A DNA stretch of 12,686 bases from JBHJOF01 sp050330055 (GCA_050330055.1 JBHJOF010000140.1:1-12686), one strand, 5' to 3'; shown: positions 5,923 to 12,686, counted from the first letter of the stretch. Numbers and translations: made by a program. The notes: generated by a model from the letters alone, not told the origin.

Positions 5923-7986
5923 ATGCCCACAACGGGCGACGACAAGCTGAGTGCGGCCAAGCTGCGGGAGATCGAGCGCCGCTACGATCCAGAGACCGCT
6001 TTCCGGCCGACCGGCCCCCGCATCGCGCTGCTCATATCGGTGCTGCTCGTTGCGATATCGCTTTACCACTTCTACGCCTCGGGCTTCGGGCTGATCCGCG
6101 AGCTGTTGCACCGCGGCATCCATATCTCCTTCGTCCTCGGCCTGGTTTTCCTGCTCTTTTCGCCCGGCCCCGTCCGGCTCGGCGAGCTGCCGCAGCCGGC
6201 CTGGTACCGCTTCGAGGGAATCGGCCTCCCGGACCTCGCCTTCAGCATCCTGTCGATCGCCTGCGCGCTCTACCTGCCACTGCTGCCGCCCGATATCGTC
6301 GCCCAGCGCGTCGGCAATCCCTCGCAGAGCGACGTTCTCATGGGAACGGCCCTGCTGCTGCTCACCCTCGAGGCGACGCGCCGCTCCGTGGGGCCCACTC
6401 TGCCGGCGATCGCGTTGCTGTTCGTCCTCTTTGCCATTTTCGGCCCCTGGGCGCCGGGTGCGCTCAAGCACGGCGGCACGAGCTGGCTGGGACTCATCAA
6501 TCACCTCTACATGACCAACCAGGGCATCTACGGAATCGCCGTCGGCGTGATGGCGCAGTATGTCTTTCTGTTCATTCTCTTCGGCGTGCTGGCGACCCGC
6601 ATCGGCCTCGGCCAGCTCTTCATCGATCTGGCCATGGTCATCGCGGGGCGCTATTCGGGCGGGCCGGCCAAGGTGGCGATCTTCTCCTCGGCCTTCCTGG
6701 GAACGATCTCCGGCTCCTCCATCGCCAACACGGTGACGACCGGCGCGCTCACCATTCCCGCCATGAAGCGCGTCGGCTATCCGGCGCACTTCGCCGGTGC
6801 GGTGGAGGCGACCTCCTCGACCGGCGGCCAGATCACGCCTCCGATCCTCGGCGCCGCCGCCTTCATCATGGTCGAGTACCTTGAGATCCCGCTGCGCGAA
6901 ATCCTCGCCGCGGCGCTCTTCCCCGCCCTGCTGCACTACTTCGGCATCTTCATCATGGTGCATCTCGAGGCGCGCAAGCTCGGCCTGCGCGGGCTCGCGC
7001 GGGACGAGCTGCCGCGACTCCTTCCGCTGGTAAAGCAGCACTGGTTGTCGATCGTACCGCTGATCATCCTGGTCTATCTGATCCTCACCGGCAGGACACC
7101 CGACTTCGCCGCGGTCTATGGAATCATTGCCTGCGTGGTCATCGGGTTCCTCAATCCGCACAACCGCCTGACCATCCCGGATCTCTGGAGCGCTTTGGCG
7201 ACCGGCGCGCGCAACACCATCGCCGTCGGCTGCGCCGCCGCCTGCGTCGGCATTATCGTCGGCGTGGTGACCCTGACCGGCGTCGGCTTCCGGCTCGGCT
7301 ATGTGGTGGTCGATTCGGCGACCCAGCTCGGTGCCGCCGTCAGCGCCCTCTGGCCGCTCTCCATAATCGCCGTGAGCCAGTGGGCGCTGTTCTTCTCGCT
7401 TGTCTTCGTCGCCATCGCCTGCATCGTCATGGGCGCCGGCATCCCCACCACGGCGACCTACATCATCCTCGTAGCGGTCGCCGGCCCGGCCCTGGCGCAG
7501 CTTCAGGTACAGCCGCTGGTCGCCCATTTCTTCGTCTTCTATTACGGCGTCCTGGCCGACATCACGCCACCGGTGGCGCTGGCCGCCTATGCCGCGGCGG
7601 GCATCGCCGGCTCCAATCCCTTCAGGACCGGCAACACGGCTTTCCGGCTCGGCATTGCCAAGGCCCTGGTGCCTTTCGTGTTTGTCTATTCGCCGTCGCT
7701 GCTGCTGGTCGCGGACGGCTTCACATGGACCGCCTTCGCCATCACCCTGTTCGGCGCCATGGCCGGCATCAGCCTGATCGGCACGGCCTTTTCCGGCTAC
7801 TTCCTGGCACCGCTCAGCATGCTGCAGCGGTGGTGGATCGGCATCGTGGCGCTGTTCTTCGTCGCGCCCGGCCTCATCACCATGGCGGTCGGCGCGGCCC
7901 TGGTGGCACCGGTGCTGCTGATGCAGTGGAACGCGCACGCGAAGGCGGCCGCGCCCGCGTCCCATGCGGCGGAAGACGAGGGGTAG
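5923..7986 (+). CDS. TRAP transporter permease, fused 4TM/12TM type (DctQM-like)
   Basis: Inner-membrane permease of the TAXI-TRAP system, driving solute uptake with an ion (commonly Na+) gradient rather than ATP. The 687-residue protein fuses the small DctQ-like 4-helix part (first helix near 34-53, after the usual AKLREIERRYDPETAFRP leader) to the large DctM-like part. The two inverted-repeat halves of the M domain are visible. One has GTISGSSIANTVTTG (from G260) and TSSTGGQITPP (297-307). The other has GAGIPTTATY (from G504) and ADITPPVALAAYAAAGIAGSNP (from about 545). These are the conserved hairpin/substrate regions. Length and order match the fused TRAP permease family. The ATG at 5923 is preceded by GGGA eight bases upstream. 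It sits 88 bases after the receptor gene, beyond the terminator, and has no obvious promoter of its own. Its 3' end converges on the zinc-ribbon gene with an 8-base gap and no visible terminator. Confidence 0.94.
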   Translation: MPTTGDDKLSAAKLREIERRYDPETAFRPTGPRIALLISVLLVAISLYHFYASGFGLIRELLHRGIHISFVLGLVFLLFSPGPVRLGELPQPAWYRFEGIGLPDLAFSILSIACALYLPLLPPDIVAQRVGNPSQSDVLMGTALLLLTLEATRRSVGPTLPAIALLFVLFAIFGPWAPGALKHGGTSWLGLINHLYMTNQGIYGIAVGVMAQYVFLFILFGVLATRIGLGQLFIDLAMVIAGRYSGGPAKVAIFSSAFLGTISGSSIANTVTTGALTIPAMKRVGYPAHFAGAVEATSSTGGQITPPILGAAAFIMVEYLEIPLREILAAALFPALLHYFGIFIMVHLEARKLGLRGLARDELPRLLPLVKQHWLSIVPLIILVYLILTGRTPDFAAVYGIIACVVIGFLNPHNRLTIPDLWSALATGARNTIAVGCAAACVGIIVGVVTLTGVGFRLGYVVVDSATQLGAAVSALWPLSIIAVSQWALFFSLVFVAIACIVMGAGIPTTATYIILVAVAGPALAQLQVQPLVAHFFVFYYGVLADITPPVALAAYAAAGIAGSNPFRTGNTAFRLGIAKALVPFVFVYSPSLLLVADGFTWTAFAITLFGAMAGISLIGTAFSGYFLAPLSMLQRWWIGIVALFFVAPGLITMAVGAALVAPVLLMQWNAHAKAAAPASHAAEDEG

Positions 7987-7994
7987 CGAAGCGC

Positions 7995-8207
7995 CTAGTC
8001 GGCCGGTTGGCTGCCGAACAGCGGCGCCGCGTAGCGCCACAACGCATCCCAATCGACCAGCAAGGCGAAGAGCGCGGCTACGATCAAAAGGCCCAGCGGA
8101 TAGATGTACCAGGGATGCGCCACCGGGTTATACGCGCCGCAGGCCTGGCAGCGGTCGTCGTCGATGCCAAGCGTGCTGCCGCACTGGTGACAGACGCGAG
8201 TTGTCAT
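7995..8207 (-). CDS. Small zinc-ribbon protein with one transmembrane segment
   Basis: A 70-residue protein with two CxxC knuckles, C6-x-x-C9 and C20-x-x-C23 (CHQCGSTLGIDDDRCQACG), which together can bind one zinc ion. One hydrophobic helix follows at about 36-52. The tail carries Trp residues at 53 and 57. Such a cytoplasmic zinc ribbon plus membrane anchor is a recurring bacterial type of unknown role. The double knuckle with proper spacing, the helix and the clean ATG argue that it is real despite its size. It follows the reductase gene on the same strand but is separated from it by the palindromic repeat pair, so co-transcription is doubtful. No strong Shine-Dalgarno is seen; a six-codon reading frame (8224-8204) ends across its start codon, probably by chance. 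Function unknown. Confidence 0.72.
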   Translation of the reverse strand: MTTRVCHQCGSTLGIDDDRCQACGAYNPVAHPWYIYPLGLLIVAALFALLVDWDALWRYAAPLFGSQPAD

Positions 8208-8256
8208 GCGCAGACGCCCATCATGACGACGCCAGTCCGGAAAAAAGCGCCACGAT

Positions 8257-8285
8257 CCTCACCCTTCGACAGGCTCAGGGTGAGG
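8257..8285. repeat. Palindromic intergenic repeat, unit 1
   Basis: A 29-base imperfect palindrome: 9-base arms CCTCACCCT (8257-8265) and AGGGTGAGG (8277-8285) around an 11-base loop TCGACAGGCTC. Repeats with the core TTCGACAGGCTCAG...GTGAG are, to my knowledge, scattered in many alphaproteobacterial genomes, but copy number here must be searched. It is related, in opposite orientation, to unit 2. Confidence 0.8.
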
Positions 8286-8290
8286 TGAGT

Positions 8291-8308
8291 GCGCGCCTCT
8301 GGGCGCGC
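8291..8308. repeat. GC hairpin between the two palindromic repeat units
   Basis: GCGCGCC (8291-8297) pairs with GGCGCGC (8302-8308) around a TCTG loop, a perfect 7-base-pair stem. It sits midway between units 1 and 2. The whole segment can therefore fold as three adjacent hairpins or as one long stem formed by units 1 and 2 with this hairpin at its tip. Confidence 0.65.
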
Positions 8309-8337
8309 CCTCATGCTGAGCTTGTCGAAGCATGAGG
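8309..8337. repeat. Palindromic intergenic repeat, unit 2 (inverted copy)
   Basis: Arms CCTCATGCT (8309-8317) and AGCATGAGG (8329-8337) surround GAGCTTGTCGA. Its reverse complement matches unit 1 at 24 of 29 positions. Four of the five differences are paired changes (C-G/C-G against T-A/G-C) that keep the stem intact. In minus-strand RNA it follows the reductase stop by 23 bases. With unit 1 and the T6 run (minus strand, 8246-8241) it may end or stabilise that transcript. Confidence 0.8.
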
Positions 8338-8360
8338 CCGACCCGAACCACGCCGCCGTG

Positions 8361-10724
8361 CTAGCTGCACTTCGAGTAGCCGCAGGAGGTGCAGAGGTCG
8401 CAGCCTTCCTGGCGGATCAGCGAGGCGGCGCCGCACTTGGGGCACTGCCGCACCGGCAGGCCGACCGGCCCGTCCTCGGGCAGGTTGACCACCTTGGCCT
8501 GGCGGCCTTCCTCCTCGCCTGCCTGGCCGGGCTGCGGCAGGAAGCCGATGTCGATCATGTGGCGCTCGATCACCTCGCCGATCGCGGCCAAGAGCGACGG
8601 CACGTAGCGGCCGCGCTGCCAGGCGCCGCCGCGCGGGTCGAACACCGCCTTCAGCTCCTCGACCACGAAGGCGACGTCGCCGCCGCGCCGGAACACCGCG
8701 CTGATCATGCGGGTCAGCGCCAGGGTCCAGGCGTAGTGCTCCATGTTCTTCGAGTTGATAAAGATCTCGAAGGGCCGGCGGCGGCCGTCCTGCACCACGT
8801 CGTTGATGGTGATGGAGATGGCGTGGTCGCTCTCCGGCCAGCGCAGCTTGTAGGTGCGCCCGGGCAGCGCCTCGGGCCGGGCGAGCGGCTGGGTCATGTA
8901 GACGACGCCCTCGGCTTCCGCCGTGCGCTTCACGGCCGGCAGCTTGCGCGGCTCGGCGGCACCCTCCGCACCGGCCCGTTCCGCGCCTGCCGCCGCCGGC
9001 GCCTCGGCTGGCGCCGCTGGCGCGGTGTCGCGACGGGCCTCAAGCACCGCGCCGGTGATCAGGTTGGGGCGATAGGTGGTGCAGCCCTTGCAGCCCAGCT
9101 CGTAGGCCTGACGGTAGACCTCCTTGAAGGCCTCGAAAGAAATCTCGGCCGGCAGGTTGATTGTCTTGGAGACCGAGCTGTCGACGAATTTCTGCACCGT
9201 AGCCTGCATCACCACGTGGGCGCCGGGCTCCAGCTCCTGGGCGTCGACGAAGGCCTCGCCGAGCGGTGCGTCCTCGCCCTCGAGGCGCCGGAACAGGCGG
9301 TAGGCGTAGTCGCTTACCTCCTCGTAACGATGGCCGCCGTCGGGCATCAGGACGGCGCGCGTCATCGAGAAGCTGAAGACCGGCTCCAGCCCCGACGAGA
9401 CGTTGTCGGCCAGCAGCGAGATGGTCCCGGTCGGCGCCACCGAGGTGACCAGGGCGTTGCGGATGCCGTCGCGCTCGATCGCCGCGCGCAGCTCGGCGTC
9501 GAGCATGCGGATGTTTTCACCGGCCAGGTAGGCCTCGCGGTCGAACAGCGGAAAGGCGCCCTTCTCCTTGGCGAGCGCGCAGGAAGCGAGGTAGGCGGCG
9601 CGCTGCAGCGCCTTCATCCAGCGCTCGGTCAGCTCGACGGCGGCGGCGCTGCCGTAGCGCGCGCCGCACATGACCAGCGCGTCGGCGAGGCCGGTGATGC
9701 CGAGCCCGATGCGCCGCTTGGCCTGCGCCTCGTCCTTCTGCTGCTTCAACGGGAAGCGCGAGATGTCGATCGCATTATCCATCATGCGCACGGCGAGCGG
9801 CACCAGCGCCTCGAGCTGCGCCATATCGAGCGCCGCCTGCGGTGTGAAGGGCTCGCGCACCAGCCGCGCCAGGTTGATCGAGCCGAGCAGGCAGGCGCCA
9901 TAGGGCGGCAGCGGCTGCTCTCCGCATGGGTTGCTCGCGAAAATTTCCTCGCAATAATATAGATTATTCAATCGGTTGATGCGATCGATGAAGATCACGC
10001 CGGGCTCGGCCGAGTCGTAGGTCGCATGCATGATGCGGTCCCACAGGTCGCGCGCCTGCACCACGCGGTAGGTCGTGCCGTTGAACACCAGCGGCCAGGG
10101 CGCGTCCTCGCGCACCGCCTGCATGAAGTCGTCGGTCGCCAGGACCGAGAGATTGAACATCCGCAGGCGGCCGGGCTCGCGCTTGGCCTCGACGAAGGCC
10201 TCGATGTCGGGATGGTCGCAGCGCAGGGTCGCCATCATGGCGCCGCGCCGCGAGCCGGCGCTCATGATGGTGCGGCACATGGCGTCCCACACGTCCATGA
10301 AGCTGAGCGGGCCCGAGGCGTCGGCGCCGACGCCCTTCACCTCGGCGCCCTTGGGTCTGAGACTGGAAAAGTCGTAGCCGATGCCGCCGCCCTGCTGCAG
10401 GGTCAGCGCCGCCTCCTTCAGGTGCTGGAAGATGCCGCCCATGTCGTCCGGGATGGTGCCCATGACGAAGCAGTTGAACAGCGTTACCCTGCGCCTGGTG
10501 CCGGCGCCGGCCAGGATGCGGCCGGCCGGCATGAACTGGAAACCCTCGAGGGCGCCGTAGAAGCGCTCGGCCCAGACCTTGCGCTCGCGCTCCGGCCGGG
10601 CCAGCGCCTTGGCGACGCGGCGCCAGCTATCCTCGATGGTCTTGTCGAGCGGGGCCCCTGCCGCCGACTTCAGGCGGTACTTCATGTCCCAGATCGACTG
10701 GGAGAGGGCCGAGAGGCTTTCCAT
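8361..10724 (-). CDS. nrdJ: Adenosylcobalamin-dependent (class II) ribonucleotide reductase
   Basis: Reduces ribonucleotides to deoxyribonucleotides with a thiyl radical generated from coenzyme B12, working with or without oxygen; cytoplasmic. With the ATG at 10724 it has 787 residues. The catalytic barrel shows NPCGE at 265-269 (radical Cys267, with Asn265 and Glu269) and the probable redox pair Cys85 (TLFNCFVM) and Cys278 (GACLLG), by analogy with Thermotoga NrdJ. The phosphate-binding motif APTGTIS starts at residue 430. A region CKGCTTYRPN is followed by an Ala/Pro-rich linker, a TSCPD-like domain (YKLRWPESDHAISITIND...FEIFINSKN) and a C-terminal cysteine tail (C761, C764, C775, C778, C781, C786) that probably binds zinc and/or shuttles electrons. 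No N-terminal ATP cone is present. ATG 10724 is preferred because it leads directly into SQSIWDMKYRLK and a GGAG lies upstream. An in-frame TTG at 10784 would add 20 atypical residues and lies ahead of the predicted transcription start. Confidence 0.94.
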   Translation of the reverse strand: MESLSALSQSIWDMKYRLKSAAGAPLDKTIEDSWRRVAKALARPERERKVWAERFYGALEGFQFMPAGRILAGAGTRRRVTLFNCFVMGTIPDDMGGIFQHLKEAALTLQQGGGIGYDFSSLRPKGAEVKGVGADASGPLSFMDVWDAMCRTIMSAGSRRGAMMATLRCDHPDIEAFVEAKREPGRLRMFNLSVLATDDFMQAVREDAPWPLVFNGTTYRVVQARDLWDRIMHATYDSAEPGVIFIDRINRLNNLYYCEEIFASNPCGEQPLPPYGACLLGSINLARLVREPFTPQAALDMAQLEALVPLAVRMMDNAIDISRFPLKQQKDEAQAKRRIGLGITGLADALVMCGARYGSAAAVELTERWMKALQRAAYLASCALAKEKGAFPLFDREAYLAGENIRMLDAELRAAIERDGIRNALVTSVAPTGTISLLADNVSSGLEPVFSFSMTRAVLMPDGGHRYEEVSDYAYRLFRRLEGEDAPLGEAFVDAQELEPGAHVVMQATVQKFVDSSVSKTINLPAEISFEAFKEVYRQAYELGCKGCTTYRPNLITGAVLEARRDTAPAAPAEAPAAAGAERAGAEGAAEPRKLPAVKRTAEAEGVVYMTQPLARPEALPGRTYKLRWPESDHAISITINDVVQDGRRRPFEIFINSKNMEHYAWTLALTRMISAVFRRGGDVAFVVEELKAVFDPRGGAWQRGRYVPSLLAAIGEVIERHMIDIGFLPQPGQAGEEEGRQAKVVNLPEDGPVGLPVRQCPKCGAASLIRQEGCDLCTSCGYSKCS

Positions 10725-10783
10725 GGCTGGGCTGGTTCTCCGCCAATGCGGCCCAGTGCTAACCGGGGCGTGGCTACGCCTCA

Positions 10784-10812
10784 AACCTAGGTGCGCCCGG
10801 CGAAGGGGTCAA
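10784..10812 (-). promoter_or_regulatory. Candidate sigma-70-like promoter for nrdJ at the end of plsC
   Basis: On the minus strand, TTGACC (10812-10807), exactly 17 bases, then TAGGTT (10789-10784). The -10 box includes the plsC stop codon. Transcription would begin near 10777, giving a leader of about 53 bases to the ATG at 10724. I see no NrdR-box-like pair nearby. Confidence 0.45.
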
Positions 10813-11560
10813 CTGTTCTTGCTTTGTTTTCGGAGGCAGGCGAAGGCGGCCCGGCCTCGCGGCAGAGCCGGTCGCTCGCTGACTCGATGCGCTCATGCAG
10901 TTCGTCCAGGAAGGCCCTGCGCGACAGGCCGGGCGGGATCGGCGGCAGGAACTCCAGGACGATGCGGCCCGGGCGCTTGTGGAAGCTGCGCCGGCCCCAG
11001 TAGAGGCCCGAGTTGAGCGCCACCGGCACCACCGGCACGCCGAGCTGGACATAGAGCGCCGCAACGCCCGGATGATATGGCCGCCGGCTGCCGGGCGGCG
11101 TGCGGGTGCCCTCCGGAAAGATCACCAGCGGACGGCCCTGCTCGAGCTTGGCCTGCGCGTCGCGCACCAGGCGGCGCAGCGCCGTTGCACCGCCCGAACG
11201 ATCGACCGCGACCACGCCGGACTTGGCCAGGAACCAGCCGAACAACGGCACCCAGACCAGCTCGCGCTTCAAGACGTAGCTGGGGTCGTCGAGCAACTGC
11301 GACCAGATCAAGGTGTCCCAGGCCGACTGGTGCTTGCTGGCGATGATGCAGGGTCCCTCGGGCAGATGCTCGCGGCCGCGCACCTCGTAGCGCAGGCCGC
11401 AGACTACGGCGAGCAGCCACAGCACGACACGCACCCAGAAGGCGCCCGCCACCAGCGTGACGCGCCGCGGCAGCAGCAGCGCCGGCAGGCTCACCAGGTG
11501 CATCAGACTGCTCCAGGTGAAGAACAGGCCGTTGAACAGCAGCGAGCGCAGGGCCGTCAT
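10787..11560 (-). CDS. plsC: 1-acyl-sn-glycerol-3-phosphate acyltransferase (PlsC/LPLAT family)
   Basis: Transfers an acyl chain to lysophosphatidic acid to give phosphatidic acid, the precursor of membrane phospholipids; inner membrane, cytoplasmic face. The 257-residue protein has N-terminal hydrophobic segments (about 7-30 and 34-56). These are followed by the catalytic HX4D motif H77-D82 (KHQSAWDTL), the acceptor-binding region around LKRELVWVPLFGWFLAKSGVVAVDR, and FPEGTR at 148-153. Length and order match the family. It could instead be a paralogous lysophospholipid acyltransferase with another acceptor, which sequence alone does not settle. The ATG at 11560 overlaps the ydcF stop (ATGA, 11560-11557), so the two are coupled; the open frame reaches further upstream only inside ydcF. 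Its stop lies 62 bases before nrdJ. Confidence 0.93.
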   Translation of the reverse strand: MTALRSLLFNGLFFTWSSLMHLVSLPALLLPRRVTLVAGAFWVRVVLWLLAVVCGLRYEVRGREHLPEGPCIIASKHQSAWDTLIWSQLLDDPSYVLKRELVWVPLFGWFLAKSGVVAVDRSGGATALRRLVRDAQAKLEQGRPLVIFPEGTRTPPGSRRPYHPGVAALYVQLGVPVVPVALNSGLYWGRRSFHKRPGRIVLEFLPPIPPGLSRRAFLDELHERIESASDRLCREAGPPSPASENKARTVDPFAGRT

Positions 11561-12186
11561 GACGGATTTCCAGCGACCAGGACGCGCAGCCGGGCGAGCA
11601 GGTACTTCGAGTACTCGGTCGCCAGCAGCAGGGCGCTGCCCGGCCAGCGCCACCAGTCATCCTGGCGGAAGTTGCGGCTCATGATCGGATGCGGGACGAT
11701 CTCGATTTCCGGCATGGCACGGTGGAACTCGAGCAGGCTGCGCGGCATGTGATAGGTCGCGGTCACCAGGCGCAGCGAGGTGAAGCCCTGCTCGCGCATC
11801 CATGTCGCTGTTTCAATCGCGTTGCCCCGCGTGTTGTCGGCCTCGTAGCCGAGCACCACGCAGCATTGCAGTTCCTCCGGTGATTGCTGCGAGATGATCA
11901 GCAGCTCCTCGACTTCGACGCCGCGATAGACGCCGGAGACGAAGAGCTTGTCCGCCTTCTGCTCGGCCAGCAGCTCGAGTCCCTGGCGCAAACGGCCGGC
12001 GCCGCCGGTCAGCACCACGATCGCATCGGTGTGGCGCTCGGCGTCGCTCGCCTTGCGCGGCAGCGAGGTGGCAAACCACAGCAAACCGGCGAGCCAGGCG
12101 AGCAGCAGCAGGCCGAGCAAGAGCAGCAGCAGCACGAAGAGACGCCGGCGACGCGCGGAATCGGTGGACTGCTGGTCGAGCGCCAT
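11557..12186 (-). CDS. YdcF/ElyC-like DUF218 family membrane protein
   Basis: A 209-residue protein with a basic start (RRRR at 12-15), one long Leu-rich membrane helix (about 16-39), and a DUF218 domain after it. DUF218 signatures are DAIVVLTGGAGRLRQGLELL (about 54-73), the LGYEADNTRGNAIET segment with conserved acidic and Asn/Thr residues, and TATYHMPRSLLEF. Members such as SanA, YdcF and ElyC are linked to envelope integrity and cell-wall precursor or lipid-carrier metabolism, but the reaction here is unknown. The domain probably lies in the periplasm after the single helix, though topology is inferred. A good GGGAG lies six bases before the ATG at 12186. It follows ftsX by 18 bases and its stop overlaps plsC, so all three form one operon for envelope and division. 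Confidence 0.88.
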   Translation of the reverse strand: MALDQQSTDSARRRRLFVLLLLLLGLLLLAWLAGLLWFATSLPRKASDAERHTDAIVVLTGGAGRLRQGLELLAEQKADKLFVSGVYRGVEVEELLIISQQSPEELQCCVVLGYEADNTRGNAIETATWMREQGFTSLRLVTATYHMPRSLLEFHRAMPEIEIVPHPIMSRNFRQDDWWRWPGSALLLATEYSKYLLARLRVLVAGNPS

Positions 12187-12204
12187 CGGCCGGCTCCCGG
12201 TCGC

Positions 12205-12686
12205 TCAGGGCAGGCGGGAGAGACTGTGTAGCACGGTGAGACGCGCCGTTGCCATGGCGATCAGCCCGGTCGCCAACGGCAGCAGGGCGATCACCAGAAT
12301 CTCCCAGACCGACAGCGCGAGCTCCGGCAGCAGACCGATCCGGCTGCGCTCCAGGAGATGACCGAGCAGCGCCATGGTGGCGAAGGCGAAGACCAAGCCG
12401 ATCAGGCCGCCGCGCAGGCCGAGGAACAGGGCGTGCGTTTCGAACTGCCGGGCCACGTAGGAATCCTGCGCGCCGACCAGATGCAGCAGGTCGATCACAG
12501 CGTGATGGATGGCCAGGCCGGTGCGGGTCACGAAGACGATGGTGGCGACGGCCGAGAGTCCGACCGCCAGCAGGACGAAAGCGGCGATGGTCTTGATGGT
12601 GCGCGCCAAGACCAGGAGATGGCCGAGCCAGCGCTGATGGTCGTCGACCACGACGCCCGGCACCAGGGCCTCGAGGCTGCGGCGCA
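12205..12686 (-). CDS. ftsX: Cell division protein FtsX, C-terminal part (5' end beyond window)
   Basis: Permease-like subunit of the FtsEX complex in the inner membrane at the division site. FtsEX transmits ATP hydrolysis by FtsE to septal peptidoglycan hydrolases. Visible are about 159 residues: a PGVVVDDHQRWLGHLL stretch typical of the FtsX region before its second membrane helix, then three hydrophobic segments (KTIAAFVLLAVGLSAVATIVFV; LFLGLRGGLIGLVFAFATMALLGHLL; ILVIALLPLATGLIAMATARL). This is the FtsX C-terminal half. The frame stays open to the right edge, with seven more codons before the GTG at 12663, so that GTG is internal, not the start. The first helix, most of the extracytoplasmic domain and presumably ftsE lie outside. 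It is the first gene in this window of the ftsX-ydcF-plsC operon. Confidence 0.85.
   Translation of the reverse strand, partial: RRSLEALVPGVVVDDHQRWLGHLLVLARTIKTIAAFVLLAVGLSAVATIVFVTRTGLAIHHAVIDLLHLVGAQDSYVARQFETHALFLGLRGGLIGLVFAFATMALLGHLLERSRIGLLPELALSVWEILVIALLPLATGLIAMATARLTVLHSLSRLP

Noticed and set aside
5890..8052. 720-codon open frame antisense to the TRAP permease
   Set aside because: Its translation is rich in Asp, Gly, Arg and Gln with no domain, and it mirrors a gene with clear family motifs. It is a by-product of high GC content.
8204..8224. Six-codon leader-like frame (MMGVCA) ending across the zinc-ribbon start codon
   Set aside because: Very short, no Shine-Dalgarno and no attenuator structure; overlap with ATGA is easily chance.
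8241..8246. A6 run (T6 on the minus strand) as a complete intrinsic terminator for nrdJ
   Set aside because: It lies ten bases past the nearest hairpin arm, too far for a standard terminator; kept only as a possible helper to the repeat pair.
8289..9962. 557-codon plus-strand open frame opposite nrdJ
   Set aside because: Arg/Ala/Gly/His-rich, starts inside the palindromic repeat region and lies opposite conserved reductase sequence.
10767..10780. Small hairpin GGCGT/ACGCC between plsC and nrdJ
   Set aside because: Only five base pairs and no T run on the minus strand, so not a terminator.
1..12686. CRISPR, toxin-antitoxin, prophage, integrase or new defence system
   Set aside because: No direct-repeat array, integrase, transposase, tRNA end or characteristic domains; every major reading frame fits a known housekeeping or transport family.

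Overview
This GC-rich window has the gene content and codon style of an alphaproteobacterium, probably in or near the Rhodospirillales. It has a chorismate mutase-hisC-tyrC aromatic operon, a DUF2125 protein, a fused 4TM/12TM TRAP permease with a TAXI binding protein, a class II (vitamin B12) ribonucleotide reductase, and an ftsX-ydcF-plsC cluster. All coding regions are ordinary bacterial chromosomal genes. I see no tRNA, rRNA, CRISPR array, phage, toxin-antitoxin or insertion-sequence gene. No gap between genes exceeds about 155 bases.

Layout. (1) Bases 9-2976, plus strand: chorismate mutase, a HisC-type aminotransferase and prephenate dehydrogenase, joined by two ATGA stop/start overlaps. 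Together they make phenylpyruvate/hydroxyphenylpyruvate precursors and aromatic amino acids from chorismate. (2) Bases 2909-3949, minus strand: a DUF2125 membrane-anchored protein whose 3' end overlaps the tyrC 3' end by 68 bases. (3) Bases 4045-4665, plus strand: a ChaC-like gamma-glutamylcyclotransferase, divergent from DUF2125. (4) Bases 4821-7986, plus strand: a two-gene TAXI-type TRAP transporter, with a strong intrinsic terminator between the binding protein and the permease. (5) Bases 7995-8207, minus strand: a 70-residue double-CxxC zinc-ribbon protein with one membrane segment. (6) Bases 8257-8337: two related 29-base palindromes in inverted orientation around a GC hairpin, downstream of the reductase gene. 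(7) Bases 8361-10724, minus strand: adenosylcobalamin-dependent ribonucleotide reductase with a likely own promoter at the plsC 3' end. (8) Bases 10787-12686, minus strand: ftsX (its start lies beyond the right edge), ydcF and plsC, an envelope/division operon read from right to left.

The block works in three modules: aromatic amino acid synthesis, uptake of an unidentified small solute by a TRAP-TAXI system, and DNA precursor synthesis beside cell-envelope genes. I found no convincing new multi-gene system. The most interesting non-coding signal is the structured repeat pair at 8257-8337, where the two copies differ by base changes that keep the stems paired. Other points worth a look are the terminator inside the TRAP operon, the possibly leaderless divergent promoters at 3958-4045, the AT-rich patch beside the catalytic cysteine of the reductase, and the degenerate dehydratase-like half of the chorismate mutase.
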